From Octadecabacter sp. (GTDB lineage: Bacteria > Pseudomonadota > Alphaproteobacteria > Rhodobacterales > Rhodobacteraceae): a DNA stretch of 18,663 nucleotides. Positions 6,687 to 15,800 of this stretch are shown here, one piece after another. The position numbers and the translations under genes are program-made. The notes under the pieces are model-generated. The model was given only the letters and a program-made list of their open reading frames with translations, did no database searches and was not told the DNA's origin. Location of the stretch: NCBI GenBank assembly GCA_003533975.1, contig DQCL01000096.1:1-18663 (forward strand), given 5' to 3'. Position 1 is the stretch's first letter. Every line of letters starts with the position of its first letter.

Positions 6687-7427
6687 ATGTGCCGGATTGC
6701 TGCCTATTCCGGGCCGTCTATTCCACTGGAAAACATCATCGTGCGCCCTAAACATTCGCTGTTGGAGCAAAGCCAGCACGCGAACGAGGCGAAGCTGGCC
6801 GTGAACGGCGACGGGTTCGGCATCGCTTGGTATGATCAGGGCGAAACGCCCGGTCTTTATCGCGATGTGTTGCCCGCTTGGGCGGATGGAAACCTCACAA
6901 GCCTGTGCCGCATGGTGCGTTCGCGTCTGTTTATTGCACATGTCCGCGCTAGCACGGTCGGGGAAACAAGTCGTCAGAATTGCCACCCGTTCAGCTATGG
7001 TCGCTGGTCGTTTTGCCACAATGGACAGGTGCCGCATTTTCCAGCGATCCGACGTCGCCTTGAGGCCGCGTTGCCCGACCACCTTTATGCTGCTCGTGGG
7101 GGATCGACCGATAGCGAGATGATTTTTCTGACATTGCTGGCGAATGGTCTGGCCGATGATCCAGATGCGGCGATGGCGGCGACACTTGCACAGATCGGTG
7201 ACGGGCAAGATCCGGTTAAATTGACCTGCGTGTTCTCAGACGGGCAAGCGCTTTATGGTTATCGTTATGCGTCCAAGGGCGAAGCACCGACACTCTATGC
7301 ATCTGATACCTTGGATAACGGTGGGTTGGCGTTTGCATCCGAACCACTGGATGGCGGGAATTGGGATGCGGTGGCACAAGACAAGATCGTGAAACTGGGC
7401 GCGCTATTGACCCGTCAAGCCGCCTGA
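6687..7427 (+). CDS. Class II glutamine amidotransferase (YafJ/EgtC-like)
   Basis: This is predicted to hydrolyse glutamine or a gamma-glutamyl amide with an N-terminal cysteine nucleophile; the real substrate is unknown. The 246-residue protein starts MCRIAAYSGP, so Cys2 becomes the catalytic residue after removal of Met1. It shows NGDGFGIAWY at about residues 40-49, LFIAHVRAST at 81-90, NCHPF at 98-102, CHNGQV at 110-115 and GSTDSE at 139-144, all typical of Ntn-type glutaminase domains of the YafJ/EgtC group. No synthetase domain is fused. The ATG starts one base after the previous stop with no strong ribosome site, suggesting coupling. No ergothioneine genes are nearby, so EgtC itself is not implied. 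Confidence 0.9.
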   Translation: MCRIAAYSGPSIPLENIIVRPKHSLLEQSQHANEAKLAVNGDGFGIAWYDQGETPGLYRDVLPAWADGNLTSLCRMVRSRLFIAHVRASTVGETSRQNCHPFSYGRWSFCHNGQVPHFPAIRRRLEAALPDHLYAARGGSTDSEMIFLTLLANGLADDPDAAMAATLAQIGDGQDPVKLTCVFSDGQALYGYRYASKGEAPTLYASDTLDNGGLAFASEPLDGGNWDAVAQDKIVKLGALLTRQAA

Positions 7428-8443
7428 AACCAGTAGGCATCGTCGCGCAACTCACGCGTGGCTTGGCCGGTTTGGTGCAGGTGATTTAGGTGGGCAAGCG
7501 TTTCGACCAAGGCCAGCCCATACACAGCTTCACCGATTTCACGCTTGAACAGCGGAGCAAAACAATCACCGGCGCGTTTTGGCTCGGCGATGTGGGCCCT
7601 CAAGCGCTTCAGAGCGCCATGATGGTTGTCGACAAGCTGTGTCATACGTTTGGGCAGTCCGGTGAACGGCAGTTTGTGCCCGCCCAAAACCAGATGATCC
7701 TCACGTGCAAAAGGGGCAAGGCGCTCACAGGCTTCCAGCCATTCCGCAATCGGATCGGCGTCAGGTTCTGTCGGATAAACACCAATATTGGGGCTGATCG
7801 ACGGCAGTAATTGGTCGCCACCGATCACCAGATTATCGTCGCGACTCCAGAACGTTGCATGTTCCGGCGCGTGGCCGTTGCCCATGCGAATGTCCCATGT
7901 CCGTGCGCCCATTTGGATTGTGCCGCCTTCTTGCAAGCGCGTGAAGCCAAGCGGCAAGGGATGCACGCAGTCGGCAAAATTGAACGGGCGTTCTTCGTGG
8001 CGTTTTGCCAGCATTTCAGGGGTCATGCCGGCTCGTTGATAGAATTCGATCGACTGTGAAGGGTAAGCCGGCTGTTCGTCCAACGTCAGCATACGCGCCA
8101 TCAGCCAGCCGGTAAGCGGCATCGCAAGGTCCGCGCCTGCCTCTTGAAACCAGCCCGCCAAACCGATGTGATCAGGGTGGTGGTGTGTGCCGATTATACG
8201 GCTCACGGGCTTCCCAGCGAGGGGACCCTTCAGAAGTTCTTCCCAAACTTCGCGCGTTTTGCGGTTGTCAAAGCCTGTGTCGACAATTGTCCAACCATCC
8301 CCGTCATCCAGCGCATAGACGTTCACGTGGTCCAGCGCCATCGGCAGCGGCAAACGCATCCACAAAACGCCATCTGCGATGACCGTGGCCTCACCCTGTT
8401 CCGGCGGCTCTGGCCAAGGGTAGTGAATTTTTCCATCAGCCAT
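7415..8443 (-). CDS. Metallo-beta-lactamase-fold hydrolase
   Basis: This is predicted to be a zinc-dependent hydrolase of the glyoxalase II-like group; the substrate is not known. The 342-residue protein has the metal motif T-H-H-H-P-D-H at residues 86-92, with further ligands at His191 (GNGHAPEH), Asp210 (VIGGD) and His256 (VLGGH). A C-terminal helical region (about 260-342) follows. I chose the ATG at 8443 because MADGKIHYPW precedes the usual start of the fold; AAGGA lies 11 bases upstream. A GTG at 8479 would add 12 residues. It follows the acyl-CoA dehydrogenase gene by 151 bases on the same strand, so a role in acyl-CoA or thioester breakdown is possible. Its end overlaps the amidotransferase gene by 13 bases. 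Confidence 0.9.
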   Translation of the reverse strand: MADGKIHYPWPEPPEQGEATVIADGVLWMRLPLPMALDHVNVYALDDGDGWTIVDTGFDNRKTREVWEELLKGPLAGKPVSRIIGTHHHPDHIGLAGWFQEAGADLAMPLTGWLMARMLTLDEQPAYPSQSIEFYQRAGMTPEMLAKRHEERPFNFADCVHPLPLGFTRLQEGGTIQMGARTWDIRMGNGHAPEHATFWSRDDNLVIGGDQLLPSISPNIGVYPTEPDADPIAEWLEACERLAPFAREDHLVLGGHKLPFTGLPKRMTQLVDNHHGALKRLRAHIAEPKRAGDCFAPLFKREIGEAVYGLALVETLAHLNHLHQTGQATRELRDDAYWFQAA

Positions 8444-8594
8444 TTCGAGGGTGGTCCTTCGCAAGTCGCGCGTTTCCACGGCGTTATTTTCCAGTCAAAC
8501 GAGCCATAATGCCTTGCGCCTCGGATGGCTATGCTTCGTTCATGTCTTCGATGAATTCCTCAGCAATGTCACCGGCAGCGTCGTGCCGACGCGC

Positions 8595-10295
8595 TCATGA
8601 CGCGAGATCATCAAGCGTGACGGCCATTAGGTCATCCGCGCCTTCACGGACATGTACCAAAAGCCCAATATGCTCGGGCAGGGTGCGTTTGATGTAGAAC
8701 GTCGCCAAACGTTTCCGGGCACCGTCATCAGTTAGGGCCGCAGCCAGGTGGTAATGCGCGCCAAGCACACGGGCAAAGGCACGCAGATACGGCACCGCTC
8801 CTGCAAATCGGTCGTTCGGTTTCTGGGACACCAGCCATTCGGTTGTTTCTCGCAACGTTTCAGCTGCCAGCCACACAGGTTTTGCTAAATCGGGTAGCGT
8901 TGCCTTGGCTGCTTCGGCAGCAGCTTCGATTTCATCGAGCAGCGCAAAGGCGGCGTCACCTTTGTCCATCATCTTGCGGGCGACAAGGTCCATCGCTTGG
9001 ATGCCATTCGTCCCCTCGTAGATCGTCGTAACACGAACGTCGCGGGCGTATTGGGCAGCTCCGGTTTCCTCGATGAAACCCATACCGCCATGGCTCTGAA
9101 TGCCTGTTGCCGCGACTTCAACACCGATGTCAGTTCCAAATGCTTTTGAGATTGGCGTGAGCAACGCCGCACGTGCATCCCATGCGTTGTCACCCGTCGC
9201 CGTGGCCATGTCTATCGCAACCGCATTCGCGAGTGAAATCGCCCGTGCCGCAAAAACATCGGCTTTCATTGACGCAAGCATCCGGCGCACATCGGCGTGC
9301 TCTGCAATGGTGCCTGTGCCGCTGGCTTTGCCCTGCTTGCGTTCGGTCGCGTAGGTAAACGCATGCTGATACGCGGCTTCCGCGACGCCGATACCTTGGA
9401 CCGCAACGCCAAGGCGCGCGTTGTTCATCATTGTAAACATTGCCGCCAACCCAGCATGTGGTTCACCAACAAGCCAGCCCTTTGCATTGTCATATTCCAT
9501 CACTGCAGTGGGTGAGCCGTGCAGCCCCATCTTATGTTCTAAACTGACAACACGCAGTGAGTTACGCGCGCCCAAATTTCCGTCTGCATCGGGAATAACC
9601 TTTGGAACCATGAACAGGCTGATCCCTTTGACACCGTCAACCGCGTCTGGAAGGCGTGCTAAAACAAGGTGGCAAACGTTCTCGGTGAAATCATTATCCC
9701 CCCAAGAGATATAGATCTTCTGGCCAGAAATCGCGTAGCTGCCGTCATCGTTCGGTTCAGCCTTGGACCGTAATGCACCAACGTCTGAACCGGCCTGTGG
9801 CTCAGTCAGGTTCATTGTGCCAGTCCATTCGCCGGAAATCAGTTTTGGTAGGTACAGCGCCTTGATTGCATCGCTCGCGTGGTGCTCCAGCGCTTCAATC
9901 TGCCCCTGACACATCAACGGGTTCAACTGCAGTGATAGACACGCACCAGCCATCATGTCGTTTACGGCAGTTGCCAATGTCAGTGGCAATCCCATGCCGC
10001 CATTTTCCGGTGAAGCAGAAATGCCGATCCAGCCGCCTTCGGCAATGGCTTTGAACCCTTCGGCAAACCCCGGTGACGTCCGCACGATCCCGTTTTCCAA
10101 AACCGCAGGGTGCTCATCCCCTGATTTTTGCAGAGGCGCGAGGACCTCGTCGCTCAGCTTCGAAGCTTCAGTCAGGATTGCGTCACACATATCCGGTGTA
10201 GCGTCTGAAAAACGGTCAGTGACAGCAACTTGGTCAAAGCCGACGACATGATCCATTAAAAAACGAAAGTCAGCGATAGGTGCGCGATAGGGCAT
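8595..10295 (-). CDS. Acyl-CoA dehydrogenase, long DmdC-like type
   Basis: A flavoprotein that introduces a double bond between C2 and C3 of an acyl-CoA and gives its electrons to ETF. The 566-residue protein has an N-terminal extension (1-40), the helical N domain, the middle beta domain with the flavin/substrate motif MNLTEPQAGSDVG at 161-173, and the C-terminal helical domain with the likely catalytic base Glu427 in TTIYEGTNGIQ. An extra C-terminal domain (about 450-566) is typical of the family that includes 3-methylmercaptopropionyl-CoA dehydrogenase DmdC. No other dmd genes are in view, so the substrate may be another acyl-CoA. The ATG at 10295 follows a GGAGA ribosome site. After the TGA the same frame stays open for 21 codons. 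Confidence 0.93.
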   Translation of the reverse strand: MPYRAPIADFRFLMDHVVGFDQVAVTDRFSDATPDMCDAILTEASKLSDEVLAPLQKSGDEHPAVLENGIVRTSPGFAEGFKAIAEGGWIGISASPENGGMGLPLTLATAVNDMMAGACLSLQLNPLMCQGQIEALEHHASDAIKALYLPKLISGEWTGTMNLTEPQAGSDVGALRSKAEPNDDGSYAISGQKIYISWGDNDFTENVCHLVLARLPDAVDGVKGISLFMVPKVIPDADGNLGARNSLRVVSLEHKMGLHGSPTAVMEYDNAKGWLVGEPHAGLAAMFTMMNNARLGVAVQGIGVAEAAYQHAFTYATERKQGKASGTGTIAEHADVRRMLASMKADVFAARAISLANAVAIDMATATGDNAWDARAALLTPISKAFGTDIGVEVAATGIQSHGGMGFIEETGAAQYARDVRVTTIYEGTNGIQAMDLVARKMMDKGDAAFALLDEIEAAAEAAKATLPDLAKPVWLAAETLRETTEWLVSQKPNDRFAGAVPYLRAFARVLGAHYHLAAALTDDGARKRLATFYIKRTLPEHIGLLVHVREGADDLMAVTLDDLAS

Positions 10296-10334
10296 AAAAG
10301 GTCTCCGAGGGGAGGAAGTTTGAAATAGGGTGCC

Positions 10335-10363
10335 TTGGAATCGAAAGGGCAGCCGCGTATGTG
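10335..10363 (+). promoter_or_regulatory. Weak candidate sigma70 promoter for the Sua5-type gene
   Basis: TTGGAA (10335-10340) and TATGTG (10358-10363) are spaced by 17 bases in the 124-base divergent gap before the threonylcarbamoyl-AMP synthase. Matches to consensus are only 4 and 3 of 6, so this is a guess. A transcript from here would include the mini-ORF at 10388. Confidence 0.22.
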
Positions 10364-10387
10364 GGTGCTAACTGAAAGGCTACTCAC

Positions 10388-10423
10388 ATGGGCCAAACCC
10401 GCAACCAAAACGCAGCGTCATGA
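10388..10423 (+). CDS. Possible leader mini-ORF (11 codons) coupled to the Sua5-type gene
   Basis: ATG at 10388 opens an 11-codon frame, MGQTRNQNAAS, whose TGA overlaps the ATG of the next gene in ATGA at 10420-10423. AAAGG at 10375-10379, 8 bases before the mini-ORF start, is the only good ribosome site in the region; the main gene has none of its own. Ribosomes could load at the mini-ORF and restart at the overlap. The peptide itself need not have a function. It could also be a chance arrangement. Confidence 0.4.
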   Translation: MGQTRNQNAAS

Positions 10424-11382
10424 ATAGTATAACCACACAAATATTTACCGATGATACTGCCGATCTGAAGGGCGCTGCAGGTGTATTGTCATTGGGTGGG
10501 CTTGTCGCATTTCCAACCGAGACTGTCTACGGGCTGGGCGTAGATGCCCGCAATAGCGATGCCGTGGCACGGCTTTATCAGGCCAAAGGACGGCCCAGTT
10601 TCAACCCGCTCATCGTGCATGTTGCCAGTCTCGAGATCGCTGAAACGTTGGTGGAATTTGACGACACCGCCCGCGCCTTGGCGCAAGCGTTTTGGCCGGG
10701 TGCATTGACGCTTGTGTTGCCCCTGCGACCCGATGCAGGAATTTCGCCTTTGGTTACGGCGGGCTTGGAAACGCTCGCGGTTCGCGTGCCCGATCACCCT
10801 GTTGCCAACGGTTTAATGGTGGCATTTGATGGGCCGATCGCGGCGCCGTCGGCAAACCCGTCCGGTCAGGTCAGCGCGACCAAATGCGCCCATGTGCAGA
10901 GCCAACTGTCAGGCCGCATCGACGGTATCGTCGACGGTGGGGATTGTGGCGTCGGGCTTGAGTCCACCATCGTTGCAACGCTGCCTGTGCCGACTTTGCT
11001 GCGGGCAGGCGGGCTTCCGGCCGAAGCACTAGAGGGCGCACTAGGCGAGCGCCTTGCGCTTGCGGGCGATTCCGCTGCGCCATCTTCCCCCGGACAGTTG
11101 GCGTCACATTATGCTCCAAAAGGAACGGTGCGTTTGAATGCGGTCGATGTTGAAGACGGGGAAACGTTGCTTGGTTTCGGCGCGGTGGATGCAGCGGTCA
11201 ATCTTTCGCCGTCAGGTGATTTGGTCGAGGCCGCCGCGACCTTGTTTGACGCCTTGCACCAGTTGAACGCCCTTGGTGCGGACCGAATTGCCGTATCTCC
11301 GATTCCCGATCACGGGCTCGGCCGTGCGATCAATGATAGGCTTCGTCGTGCTGCGGCCCCGCGTTCAGGCGCTGCCACCTGA
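10420..11382 (+). CDS. tsaC: Threonylcarbamoyl-AMP synthase, Sua5 type
   Basis: The enzyme makes threonylcarbamoyl-AMP from threonine, bicarbonate and ATP, the first step in the t6A modification of tRNAs reading ANN codons. The 320-residue protein has the YrdC fold with LVAFPTETVYGLG at about residues 28-40, KGRPSFNPL at 56-64, APSANPSG at 142-149 and ESTIV at 181-185. It also has PGQLASHYAP at 224-233, the linker sequence of Sua5-type proteins, and a C-terminal Sua5 domain to the end. The length fits Sua5 rather than the short TsaC. The ATG at 10420 has no ribosome site of its own and overlaps the mini-ORF stop. Its last 18 bases overlap the convergent yqgE gene. Confidence 0.94.
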   Translation: MNSITTQIFTDDTADLKGAAGVLSLGGLVAFPTETVYGLGVDARNSDAVARLYQAKGRPSFNPLIVHVASLEIAETLVEFDDTARALAQAFWPGALTLVLPLRPDAGISPLVTAGLETLAVRVPDHPVANGLMVAFDGPIAAPSANPSGQVSATKCAHVQSQLSGRIDGIVDGGDCGVGLESTIVATLPVPTLLRAGGLPAEALEGALGERLALAGDSAAPSSPGQLASHYAPKGTVRLNAVDVEDGETLLGFGAVDAAVNLSPSGDLVEAAATLFDALHQLNALGADRIAVSPIPDHGLGRAINDRLRRAAAPRSGAAT

Positions 11383-11931
11383 CGCGGACAACATAAGCGG
11401 GTCAACGCCAAGAATTTTTAGCGCAGCGCTCCATTTATGCTCTGCGGCGCGGCCAAACAGTATGTCTTCATTGGCATCGCTCACCAGCCAACCATTGTTG
11501 ACAAGCTCGCCCTCCAGCTGGCCTGGTCCCCATCCTGCATACCCAAGACCCAGCATGGATCGATGTGGCCCGCTGCCTGTCGCGATATCTTCCAGAATGT
11601 CGAGGGTCGCAGTCATGGCAACACCATCCGCAACCTCCATTGTACCTGCGCCTGACGTATAATCGGACGTATGCAATACGAAGCCGCGCCCGGTTTCAAC
11701 CGGTCCACCATAGTGGATGCGAACGTCAACTGTCAGGTCGCCATCATCAATCGACAGATGTTCAAGCAGGTCGGAAAACCGAACACCGGTCGCTGGTTTG
11801 TTTATGATCAAGCCCATGGACCCTTCTGCAGAATGCGCGCAAATGTAGATCACCGCGTGATCAAAACGCGGATCCCCCATATCGGGCATCGCAATCAGAA
11901 GTTTGCCAGTAAGGTCGGTGATGTCTGTCAT
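11365..11931 (-). CDS. YqgE/AlgH family protein (UPF0301)
   Basis: This belongs to the YqgE/AlgH family, whose biochemical role is not settled. The 188-residue protein shows the family opening LTGKLLIAMPDMGDPRFDHA at about residues 7-26, GSMGLIINKP at 37-46, the VRIHYGGPV segment at about 70-78, and GYAGWGPGQLEGEL near 128-141. Length is normal. The ATG at 11931 is preceded by TAAGAC, only a weak ribosome site. It is divergent from the DsbD-like gene across 114 bases and overlaps the Sua5-type gene by 18 bases at its end. Confidence 0.93.
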   Translation of the reverse strand: MTDITDLTGKLLIAMPDMGDPRFDHAVIYICAHSAEGSMGLIINKPATGVRFSDLLEHLSIDDGDLTVDVRIHYGGPVETGRGFVLHTSDYTSGAGTMEVADGVAMTATLDILEDIATGSGPHRSMLGLGYAGWGPGQLEGELVNNGWLVSDANEDILFGRAAEHKWSAALKILGVDPLMLSASGGSA

Positions 11932-12045
11932 GTCTTAATGATGGGGGCGCGGTCTGCTGTGCGCAAGAGCCACAGAGCGTGTTGCTGACATATCGCTAAC
12001 CCAATCGTGACTTCCTTTTGCAGGGCGTTTGGCGGAGTAAGGCAT

Positions 12046-12846
12046 ATGACATCAAAGATTCTCTCCTCGGTTCTCGCGCTTTGGATGGCGGCTCCCGCAC
12101 TCGCTGGGCCAACAGATGGCGTTGTTGAACTGGAAATCCTAGAAGGCTGGCGCACGGGCAACGGTACGCATATGGCAGGCCTCCAAGTGCGTCTCGCACC
12201 CGGTTGGAAGACCTATTGGCGCGCTCCGGGCGATGGCGGGATTCCACCGCGCTTTGGCTGGCAGGGCTCCAGCAACTTTGATGGCGTGTCCATGCACTGG
12301 CCCGTGCCTGAGGTCTTTCACCAAGGCGATATGCGTTCTATCGGATACAGCGAAGCCGTTGTGATACCCCTTGAATTGAACGTCACCGACCAAGGCGCAC
12401 CTGTGCAAATGCGCGGGCAACTACAAATTGGTATCTGCGATGAAATCTGCGTCCCGGTCCTGTTGGATTTTGATGCGCTCCTGCCAGTGGATGGCGCACG
12501 CGATCCAATGATTGTTGCAGCCTTGCTGGATAGGCCCCAAACCGCGCAAGAAGCGGGGGTCGGCGCTGTGACCTGTTCAATTGCCCCAATCGAAGACGGG
12601 CTACAGCTGACAACACGCGTCGCGATGTCCCCCTTGGGCGTAAGCGAGGATGTGGTTATCGAAGCGGGCGATCAGCAAGTCTGGGTGTCCCAGCCGGAAA
12701 CTTGGCGCGAAGGCGACGCATTGTTCGCTCGTTCAGACATGATCCACGTTAACGGCGGCAGCTTCGCGTTGAATCGTTCGCAAGTGCGCATCACGGTGAT
12801 GGCGGGCGGGCATTCTGTTGATATTCAAGGGTGTGACGCAGGTTAG
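12046..12846 (+). CDS. Secreted DsbD-alpha-like thiol-disulfide domain protein
   Basis: The 266-residue protein has a signal peptide, MTSKILSSVLALWMAAPALA, probably cut after residue 20, so it should act in the periplasm. The mature part resembles the N-terminal domain of DsbD/ScsB-type reductases: GWKTYWRAPGDGGIPP at 54-69 and the cysteine pair C131-x3-C135 (ICDEICVP). Further cysteines are C177 and one near the C-terminus (IQGCDAG). The membrane electron-transfer domain and thioredoxin domain of full DsbD are absent. The partner is not in the window. The start was set at the ATG at 12046, after GGAGTAAGG; an ATG 13 codons upstream would spoil the signal peptide. The stop overlaps the RND permease gene by 4 bases. 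Confidence 0.85.
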   Translation: MTSKILSSVLALWMAAPALAGPTDGVVELEILEGWRTGNGTHMAGLQVRLAPGWKTYWRAPGDGGIPPRFGWQGSSNFDGVSMHWPVPEVFHQGDMRSIGYSEAVVIPLELNVTDQGAPVQMRGQLQIGICDEICVPVLLDFDALLPVDGARDPMIVAALLDRPQTAQEAGVGAVTCSIAPIEDGLQLTTRVAMSPLGVSEDVVIEAGDQQVWVSQPETWREGDALFARSDMIHVNGGSFALNRSQVRITVMAGGHSVDIQGCDAG

Positions 12847-15800
12847 GCCGCTTTGCGGAGCCGCGTCATTCTGAATTCCACGGCAACATAAATCGCCAAC
12901 AGCCACAGCAATGTCGCGATCAAGAACACCCCGATTGCCATGCCAACGCCTGCAATCGGCAGTGGCAACAGCGCCCACTTCGCCCCCGTGATCATAACCG
13001 GCGCGACGATCATGCCGAAAAGGCCGGCAGTCCCAAGCGCTGCAATGCGCGTTGGCGTTGAAATGCCCCGAGATGAGCTGGTTAGGCCACGCTTGGCAGA
13101 TCGAACCTGAACTGCGACATCGCCCTGCATCGCCATCAATGACGGCACAATGAACAACACCAAAACCATGCCAAAACCTAACCCGTAAACGAGCGTAATG
13201 ACGGTTGGCTTCAGGAATTCCGCTTGGCTGGACCCCTCATAAAGGAGCGGAGCAAGGCCCATAACGGTGGTAAGAGTCGTCAGAAGGACAGGGCGCAAAC
13301 GGTCACTGACGCCGTCGATGATCGCTGGAATAATCCCACGTGTTTCAGCGTATTCGTCGATCGTTTTCACCAAAACAATTGAGTCGTTGATGATAATGCC
13401 CGTCATTCCAAGCAGGCCAACAACCGTGAACATTGACAGCGGCACATCCCAAACGGCGTGGCCGTAGATTGTCCCGATCAGACCAAACGGAATGATTGCC
13501 ATAACGACAATCGGGCGGGTCCAGCTTTGGAAAATCCATGCAAGCGTCAGGAAGATGCCCGTTAGACAAAAAACCAAACCGGCCCGCGCATCGTTGAGGA
13601 ATTCGTCCTCCTGCTCGCTCAACCCCGACAGGGATGTGGACACCCCATAAGACGCTTCGACCCTCGGCAGGATGTCCTCTTGGATCAGCGTTTGAATTTC
13701 TGCCGCGCGATCCGCATCATCATCGGTCAAATCGCCCGTCACAGAAATCAATTGCACGCCATTTTCACGGCTCACAGTCGAAAACCCCGTGCGCGATTGA
13801 ACGGTCACGATATCTGCCAGCGGAACATAGGCGCCGGACGTTGCCCGCATTTGTGTGCGATCAAGGAAATCCGCGGTAAGCTCACCCTCGGGCAGTTCAA
13901 CACGGATCGTCGCGGAACGTGGCCCATCAGGATACGTCGCCGCTTCAATTCCACCCAAACGATTGCGCAACACGCGCCCAAGCCCGTCGATGGTAAACCC
14001 AAGAGCTTGGCCTTGCGGGGTTAGTTCCAAGATCAGTTCTTCTTTGTCGTAGGCCAGAGAATCTTCAACTGCTGAAACCTCACCGAACTGTGCCAATTCG
14101 GTTTTCAAGGCTTCGGCCGCCGCTTTAAGAATTTCAGAGGTTGCACCGAACAGTTGGATGTCGATGTCATCCCCCCCCGGCCCACTACCGAAACGACGGA
14201 AGGAAACCGTCTCCAACATCGGGTGGCGAATGACCCGTTCCTGTAGCTCTGCGATGAAAGCGAAACTGGAATAGGGACGGCTGTCCGCGTCGATCAATTC
14301 AATCGCGATGGCGCCCAATTGATCGGCGTCTTTGTTTTCTGTTCCCGCGATACCCCGACCTGAGTTGCCACCAATTTCCGCGATCACAAAGTCCAGCGGA
14401 TTGGTGCCATACTCCGCCTCATATTCCGCACCGACGGCCTGCGTGATCTCCTGCAAGGACGCCATCATTTCCAGCGTATCTTCGCGGGTGGCACCGGGCA
14501 GCATGGCAAAATTGGCAGTGACGCTGCCTTGCTCTGGCGAGTTGAAGAACCGCCACTGAACATCGCCCCGAATGAACGATGCCGCTTGGGCGGATAACAA
14601 CACGATGGCGATCGCCATGACAGGATAGCGCGCCCAGATCACACCGGCCATAAACGGACGGAACGCATGTTCCTTGAACCAGTCAAACCCACGGTTCACA
14701 AAACGCGACGGTGCATCATACCATTTCTTGCCGCCCGCACGGGACAGCGCTTTGTACATATGGTGCGGTAGAATGAAGAAGCACTCGATCAAAGACGCGA
14801 TCAACACGACGATCACAGTAAACGGAATATCTGCGATCAGATTCCCGAACCGCCCGCCAATAATGATCAAACCAAAGAACGCGATGATGGTCGTTAACGT
14901 CGCAGAAAACACAGGGCTGAACATTTTCTGTGCGGCATTTTCAGCCGCATCTGCCGCGCTTTCACCAAGTTTTCGATACCGATAATCGGCGTGCTCACCC
15001 ACAACAATCGCGTCATCGACGACAATACCAAGCGTAATGATCAACGCGAAAAGCGAGATCATATTGATCGTCAGCCCCGCCGCGTACATCAGCGCAATCG
15101 CGCCACACATCGCAACAGGAATACCCGCAGCAACCCAAAACGCAGTGCGGGCGTTCAGGAATAGGAACAAGAGCGTGATAACCAGCCCAAGCCCCATCAG
15201 CGCGTTCTCATATAGGATATTCAAGCGCCCCGTAATCAGTTCGGCACGCGCGCGGATCAGCTCAATACTGGACCCCGCAGGCAGGGTCGCTGCGTAGGCT
15301 TCGGCAACGTCTTCAACGGTCGCTTGCACCTGAATAGCATCACCCGTCGCAGCACGATCAACGCGGATCGTAATGGCAGGGTCATCCCCAACAAAATAGG
15401 CGCGCTCACGGTCAACGCCTTCAACAAACACTTTCGCGATATCGCCAATCAGCAGGGTCGCACCGGTTTCATCCGTGCGCAGGACGATTGATTCAATCTC
15501 GTCTGCGGTGCGCTTTTCCACTCCGGTACGTACGCGTGCGGAACTCGTCACGTCCCCAGCAGGGTCAGCGTTCACTTCCTCCGCAATCGCTGCAGAAATA
15601 TCCGCCATCGAAATATCGTATTGGATCAACGCGAGGGACGGCACTTCGATAATCGTAGACGGGGCCGCAACCCCGCGAATGGTGGTGCGTGTCACACCCT
15701 GCGCAAACAGTCGCACACTAAATTCATCGGCAAAACGGCCTAGCTGTTCGGGGGCGACTGGCCCTGTGATAACAACATCCGTCACACGGTCTAACCATTG

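Noticed and set aside
6576..7208. 210-codon minus-strand open frame
   Set aside because: Antisense to the amidotransferase, whose catalytic motifs are all intact.
6687..7427. Naming the amidotransferase egtC
   Set aside because: No ergothioneine genes (egtB, egtD) are nearby and YafJ-like proteins share the same motifs.
8595..10295. Naming the acyl-CoA dehydrogenase dmdC
   Set aside because: It has the long DmdC-like layout, but no other DMSP genes are present and many paralogues share this layout.
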